From Chitinophagaceae bacterium (lineage in GTDB: Bacteria > Bacteroidota > Bacteroidia > Chitinophagales > Chitinophagaceae): DNA of 9,437 nucleotides. Under the pieces are notes generated by a model that ran no database searches, was not told where the DNA came from, and saw only the letters and a list, made by a program, of their open reading frames with translations. This document shows positions 6,949-9,437 of this stretch, one piece after another. The stretch covers positions 1 to 9,437 of the forward strand of contig CANLED010000059.1 in assembly GCA_947489175.1 (NCBI GenBank), written 5' to 3'. The position numbers were made by a program, and so were the translations under genes. Numbering within the stretch: position 1 is the first letter of the stretch; every line of letters begins with the position of its first letter.

Positions 6949-7398
6949 TTAATTGATGATCTCAACAGAACCGCCTGCTGCTTCAATAACAGATTTGGCT
7001 TTTTCACTAAGTGCATTTACTTTAAAATTAACTTTTGAAGTAATTACACCGTTGCCAAGAATTTTTACTTTATCAGTACGGCTAATTAGACCGTTAATAT
7101 AGAGTGTCTCCATATTAAAATCAGTTATACCATACTTTTCAACCAATGCTTCAACTTGTCCAAGATTGAATACTTTGTATTCAACACGATTTAGATTTTT
7201 AAACCCTACTTTAGGGAAACGACGTTGAATTGGCATCTGACCACCTTCACTAGCACGTTTGCTCTTGAAACCACTTCTACTTTGATGTCCTTTATTTCCT
7301 TTTGTTGAAGTACCACCTTTACCAGATGCTTCTCCACGACCTAATCTTTTTTCTTTTTTTGTAGCTCCTTTTGCAGGTCTTAATGTATGTAATTTCAT
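6949..7398 (-). CDS. rplO: 50S ribosomal protein uL15
   Basis: uL15 binds 23S rRNA late in large-subunit assembly, near the exit-tunnel and central protuberance side. At 149 residues it has normal length. The glycine- and lysine-rich N-terminal arm is clear (RLGRGEASGKGGTSTKGNKG, 18-37), followed by SRSGFKSKRASEGGQMPIQRRFPKVGF. The C-terminal globular domain ends with KVNFKVNALSEKAKSVIEAAGGSVEIIN. Tandem TAA TAA stop codons close it. It lies between rpmD and secY, the standard spc-operon position. The 58-base spacer to secY contains a weak 5-base-pair inverted repeat (CTAAG/CTTAG, 6913-6930) that is too short to call a terminator, and secY would be expected to depend on read-through. Confidence 0.97.
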   Translation of the reverse strand: MKLHTLRPAKGATKKEKRLGRGEASGKGGTSTKGNKGHQSRSGFKSKRASEGGQMPIQRRFPKVGFKNLNRVEYKVFNLGQVEALVEKYGITDFNMETLYINGLISRTDKVKILGNGVITSKVNFKVNALSEKAKSVIEAAGGSVEIIN

Positions 7399-7462
7399 GA
7401 TGCTAAATTTTACTCAACGCAGTCTTAACTAGACCACTCGTATATTAATATTATATTTCTAA

Positions 7463-7648
7463 TTAAAGTGTAACTTCTTCAACTTTGATTAAATGGTTTA
7501 CTTTTCTAACCATTCCTAAAATTTGTGGAGTTGCTTCAACCTCAACAGTTGACTGTAACTTACCCAATCCAAGCGCTTGCATTGTTCTTTTTTGACGCTC
7601 AGGTCGATCAATTACACTTTTAATTTTTGTTATTTTTAACTTTTTCAT
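7463..7648 (-). CDS. rpmD: 50S ribosomal protein uL30
   Basis: A small 61-residue protein of the bacterial uL30 type (about 60 residues) that binds 23S rRNA domain II/V. Recognisable parts are the N-terminal strand KKLKITKIKSVIDR, the RQKRTMQALGLGKLQSTVEV helix-turn block with conserved GLGK, and MVRKVNHLIKVEEV at the C-terminus. Position between rpsE and rplO matches the spc operon. The gene is absent in some bacterial lineages, so its presence here is informative. No SD precedes it; the 51-base gap from rpsE is AT-rich. Confidence 0.95.
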   Translation of the reverse strand: MKKLKITKIKSVIDRPERQKRTMQALGLGKLQSTVEVEATPQILGMVRKVNHLIKVEEVTL

Positions 7649-7699
7649 ATCTAAAACCCGTAAGGTATTTATAATGTTATTATTAATTATCTAAAGAGC

Positions 7700-8218
7700 T
7701 TATCCGTTAAAAACCTTCTTTAGTGGGATAGATCTTGTTTTTGATACACTAATAGGCTCACGCAACATGGCTAAAGCCTTGAATGTAGCTTTAACAACAT
7801 TATGAGGATTTGCGGAACCAAGAGATTTAGCAAGTACATCAGTAATACCTACACTCTCTAATACAGCACGCATACTACCTCCAGCAATTACACCTGTACC
7901 ATGAGCAGCAGGTTTTATAAATACCTTTGCAGCACCTTCTTTACACAATTGATCATGTGGAATGGTACCTTTCATTACAGGAACTTTGATTAAATTCTTC
8001 TTAGCATCTTCTATTCCTTTGGTAATTGCTTCCTGAACTTCTTTTGCTTTACCAAGTCCATGGCCAACTATACCTTGCTCATTTCCAACAACAACCAAGG
8101 CAGAAAAACTGAATGCACGACCACCCTTAGTTGTTTTCACAACACGGTTGATAGCTACAACTTTTTCCTTCAATTCAAGATCGCTGGCTTTGATCTTGCT
8201 AAATTTTACTTTTGACAT
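7700..8218 (-). CDS. rpsE: 30S ribosomal protein uS5
   Basis: uS5 sits at the mRNA entry side of the 30S subunit and takes part in translational accuracy and mRNA unwinding. The 172 residues show the N-terminal double-stranded-RNA-binding-like domain (EKVVAINRVVKTTKGGRAFSF through ALVVVGNEQGIVGHGLGKAKEV) and the C-terminal S5 domain with KPAAHGTGVIAGGSMRAVLE, GITDVLAKSLGSANPHNVVKATFKAL and the tail REPISVSKTRSIPLKKVFNG. The GRAFSFSALVVVG loop is where spectinomycin-resistance changes are known in other species; nothing here shows such a change. It follows rplR by 31 bases. The ATG at 8218 is not preceded by an SD; the upstream sequence is A/T-rich (TTAATATTACATAA). Confidence 0.97.
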   Translation of the reverse strand: MSKVKFSKIKASDLELKEKVVAINRVVKTTKGGRAFSFSALVVVGNEQGIVGHGLGKAKEVQEAITKGIEDAKKNLIKVPVMKGTIPHDQLCKEGAAKVFIKPAAHGTGVIAGGSMRAVLESVGITDVLAKSLGSANPHNVVKATFKALAMLREPISVSKTRSIPLKKVFNG

Positions 8219-8249
8219 TTATGTAATATTAAATTGAACAATTTAAAAA

Positions 8250-8603
8250 CTAGAATTTCAATCCACCTTCTCTTGCACCTTCAGCAACAGCTTTCACCCT
8301 ACCATGATACAAATAACCACCACGGTCAAATACACATGTTAATAATCCCAACTCAGCAGCTCTTTGTGCAATAGCTAAACCTACCAACTTACTTTTTTCA
8401 GTTTTATTGGATTTTTGAGCTACCAAACCTTTTTGCCTTGAAGAAGCTGAAGCTAAAGTATTACCATTAACATCATCTATGAGCTGAGCATAAATCTCAG
8501 TATTACTTCTAAAAACGCTTAAACGAGGCTTTTCTGCAGTACCAGATATCTTTTTGCGGATTGTGTACTTAATTCTCTGTCTTCTTAATGATTTTACATT
8601 CAT
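8250..8603 (-). CDS. rplR: 50S ribosomal protein uL18
   Basis: uL18 binds 5S rRNA and, with uL5, docks it into the central protuberance of the 50S subunit. The 117 residues have the basic N-terminal arm (LRRQRIKYTIRKKISG), the RPRLSVFRS-like strand seen here as KPRLSVFRSNTEIYAQLID (25-43), and the conserved C-terminus FDRGGYLYHGRVKAVAEGAREGGLKF (92-117). Length and motifs are typical. It starts 42 bases after the rplF stop and ends 31 bases before rpsE. The upstream region (CAGGGGAAAATTATAATAAG before ATG) contains a GGGG run far from the start, not a proper SD. Confidence 0.97.
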   Translation of the reverse strand: MNVKSLRRQRIKYTIRKKISGTAEKPRLSVFRSNTEIYAQLIDDVNGNTLASASSRQKGLVAQKSNKTEKSKLVGLAIAQRAAELGLLTCVFDRGGYLYHGRVKAVAEGAREGGLKF

Positions 8604-8645
8604 CTTATTATAATTTTCCCCTGATTCTGCCAGGATATTTATAGA

Positions 8646-9200
8646 TTATTTACCTGCTGACTTACCGGCCTTACGACGGATAAACTCACCTTTGTATTTA
8701 ACACCCTTTCCTTTGTATGGTTCAGGCTTTCTTAATCCCCTAATTTTTGCAGCAACTTGACCTAACAACTGTTTGTCAATACCTTCTAAGAAAATCCTAG
8801 GATTGTCTCCTTTTTGTTGCGAAGTAGTTACTTTTAATTCACTTGGAATTTCAAAAATAATGTTGTGCGAATAACCCAAAGCCAAGTCTAAAAGATTTCC
8901 TTCACTTGCTGCTTTGAAACCCACACCTACTAATTCAAGCTCCTTTTTAAAACCTACAGTTACACCTTGAACTAAGTTGTTAATGAGAGCTCTGTAAAGA
9001 CCATGCATAGCACGATGTCTAATTTGGTCAGTTGGACGCTTAACTTCAACGATGTTGTTATTAATATCAATAATGATATCACGATCAACCTCTTGCTTTA
9101 ACTCTCCTTTTGGACCTTTTACAGTAACAACGTTATCCGATCCTAATGAAATTGAAACACCAACAGGCAATTCAATGATTTTTTTTCCTATACGAGACAT
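8646..9200 (-). CDS. rplF: 50S ribosomal protein uL6
   Basis: uL6 binds 23S rRNA near the factor-binding stalk base and the sarcin-ricin loop. The 184 residues contain the two repeated L6 folds. The N-terminal half begins MSRIGKKIIELPVGVSI and includes VTVKGPKGEL; the second half holds ELVGVGFKAASEGNLLDLALGYSHNI. The conserved C-terminus spans GQVAAKIRGLRKPEPYKGKGVKY and EFIRRKAGKSAGK. The gene order rpsH-rplF-rplR-rpsE-rpmD-rplO is the standard spc operon. The gap from rpsH is 102 bases, the longest within the ribosomal part of this window; the sequence just before the ATG (AAATCAAATAGT) has no SD. Confidence 0.97.
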   Translation of the reverse strand: MSRIGKKIIELPVGVSISLGSDNVVTVKGPKGELKQEVDRDIIIDINNNIVEVKRPTDQIRHRAMHGLYRALINNLVQGVTVGFKKELELVGVGFKAASEGNLLDLALGYSHNIIFEIPSELKVTTSQQKGDNPRIFLEGIDKQLLGQVAAKIRGLRKPEPYKGKGVKYKGEFIRRKAGKSAGK

Positions 9201-9302
9201 ACTATTTGATTTAATATCTTGAGGATTAAATTTTGGTGGTTTCAGTTCCGTATAGAGAACTTAGTACACACGCCAAACAACCTATTCAAGACTGCTTATA
9301 AA
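9201..9302 (-). other. 102-base spacer between rpsH and rplF
   Basis: No gene was found in either strand here. The transcribed strand can form a weak hairpin, AGUUC (9261-9257) with GAACU (9248-9244) around an 8-base loop. It has five pairs and no following U run, so it is not a terminator. The spacer is roughly two to three times the other spacers between rplF and secY, which leaves room for an internal promoter or a processing site, but no convincing promoter element was found. Confidence 0.4.
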
Positions 9303-9437
9303 TTAATATATATAACAAAGAACCTCTCCACCTACTTTTTGAGCTTTGGCATCTTTGTCTGTCATTACACCTTTAGATGTAGACAAAATTGCGATACCTA
9401 AACCATTTTTTACTCTTTTGAATTCAACAGGCTTTGC
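9303..9437 (-). CDS. rpsH: 30S ribosomal protein uS8, C-terminal 44 residues (runs off the right end)
   Basis: uS8 binds the central domain of 16S rRNA (helix 21) and is a key early assembly protein. Only its last 44 residues are present, in frame from the window edge to TAA at 9305-9303. They include the diagnostic NGLGIAILSTSKGVMTD block, followed by DAKAQKVGGEVLCYIY. The STSKGVMTD-x-A-K-x-x-x-VGGEVL pattern is highly conserved in bacterial uS8. Its place directly before rplF fits the spc operon. In E. coli uS8 represses translation of this operon by binding mRNA near rplE; that site would be outside this window. Confidence 0.96.
   Translation of the reverse strand, partial: AKPVEFKRVKNGLGIAILSTSKGVMTDKDAKAQKVGGEVLCYIY

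Noticed and set aside
9219..9401. Plus-strand 60-codon open frame
   Set aside because: It is antisense to the end of rpsH and the rpsH-rplF spacer; no domain or start signal supports it.
1..9437. Search for CRISPR arrays, insertion sequences, tRNA genes, defence genes or a biosynthetic cluster
   Set aside because: No spaced repeats, transposase motifs, terminal inverted repeats, cloverleaf sequences or defence domains were seen. The isopenicillin-N-epimerase-like gene has no biosynthetic partners here.

Overview
This window is a piece of a Bacteroidota chromosome, probably from the Chitinophagaceae/Sphingobacteria side of the phylum, although that finer placement is only an impression from the protein sequences. 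Four things point to the phylum. The S10-spc type ribosomal order continues secY directly into map. The bS1 N-terminus is of the Bacteroidota type. The DNA is AT-rich, and nearly all starts lack a Shine-Dalgarno (SD) sequence. A TAnnTTTG-type -7 promoter element precedes rpsA. Every supported gene lies on the minus strand, so transcription runs from high to low coordinates.

Layout in the direction of transcription. (1) 9437 to 5556 is the distal part of the spc ribosomal operon: the 3' end of rpsH (uS8), then rplF (uL6), rplR (uL18), rpsE (uS5), rpmD (uL30), rplO (uL15) and secY, with short spacers. (2) map (methionine aminopeptidase) follows secY after 2 bases. (3) Instead of the infA-rpmJ-rpsM-rpsK-rpsD-rpoA-rplQ block that commonly follows map in this phylum, there are two housekeeping or accessory enzymes. 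These are a secreted M20 metallopeptidase (36 bases after map) and an HI0933/YhiN-type FAD flavoprotein that overlaps it by an ATGA junction. (4) After a 243-base gap that contains no convincing gene comes a Tat-exported, PLP-dependent class V aminotransferase of the isopenicillin-N-epimerase-like group. (5) After a further 143 bases, which hold a good Bacteroidota-type promoter, the first 91 codons of rpsA (bS1) run off the left end.

The genes fall into translation (ribosomal proteins), membrane insertion and export (SecY), N-terminal processing of new proteins (MetAP), and three enzymes with no obvious link to those jobs. I found no mobile elements, CRISPR arrays, tRNA or rRNA genes, or clear intrinsic terminators. 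The window is mostly ordinary core genome and I do not see a new defence or biosynthetic system. The point most worth a second look is rpsA: it starts at GTG and is the only gene here with a strong extended SD sequence, in a phylum whose ribosomes normally do not use SD pairing. That suggests a dedicated translational control of bS1.
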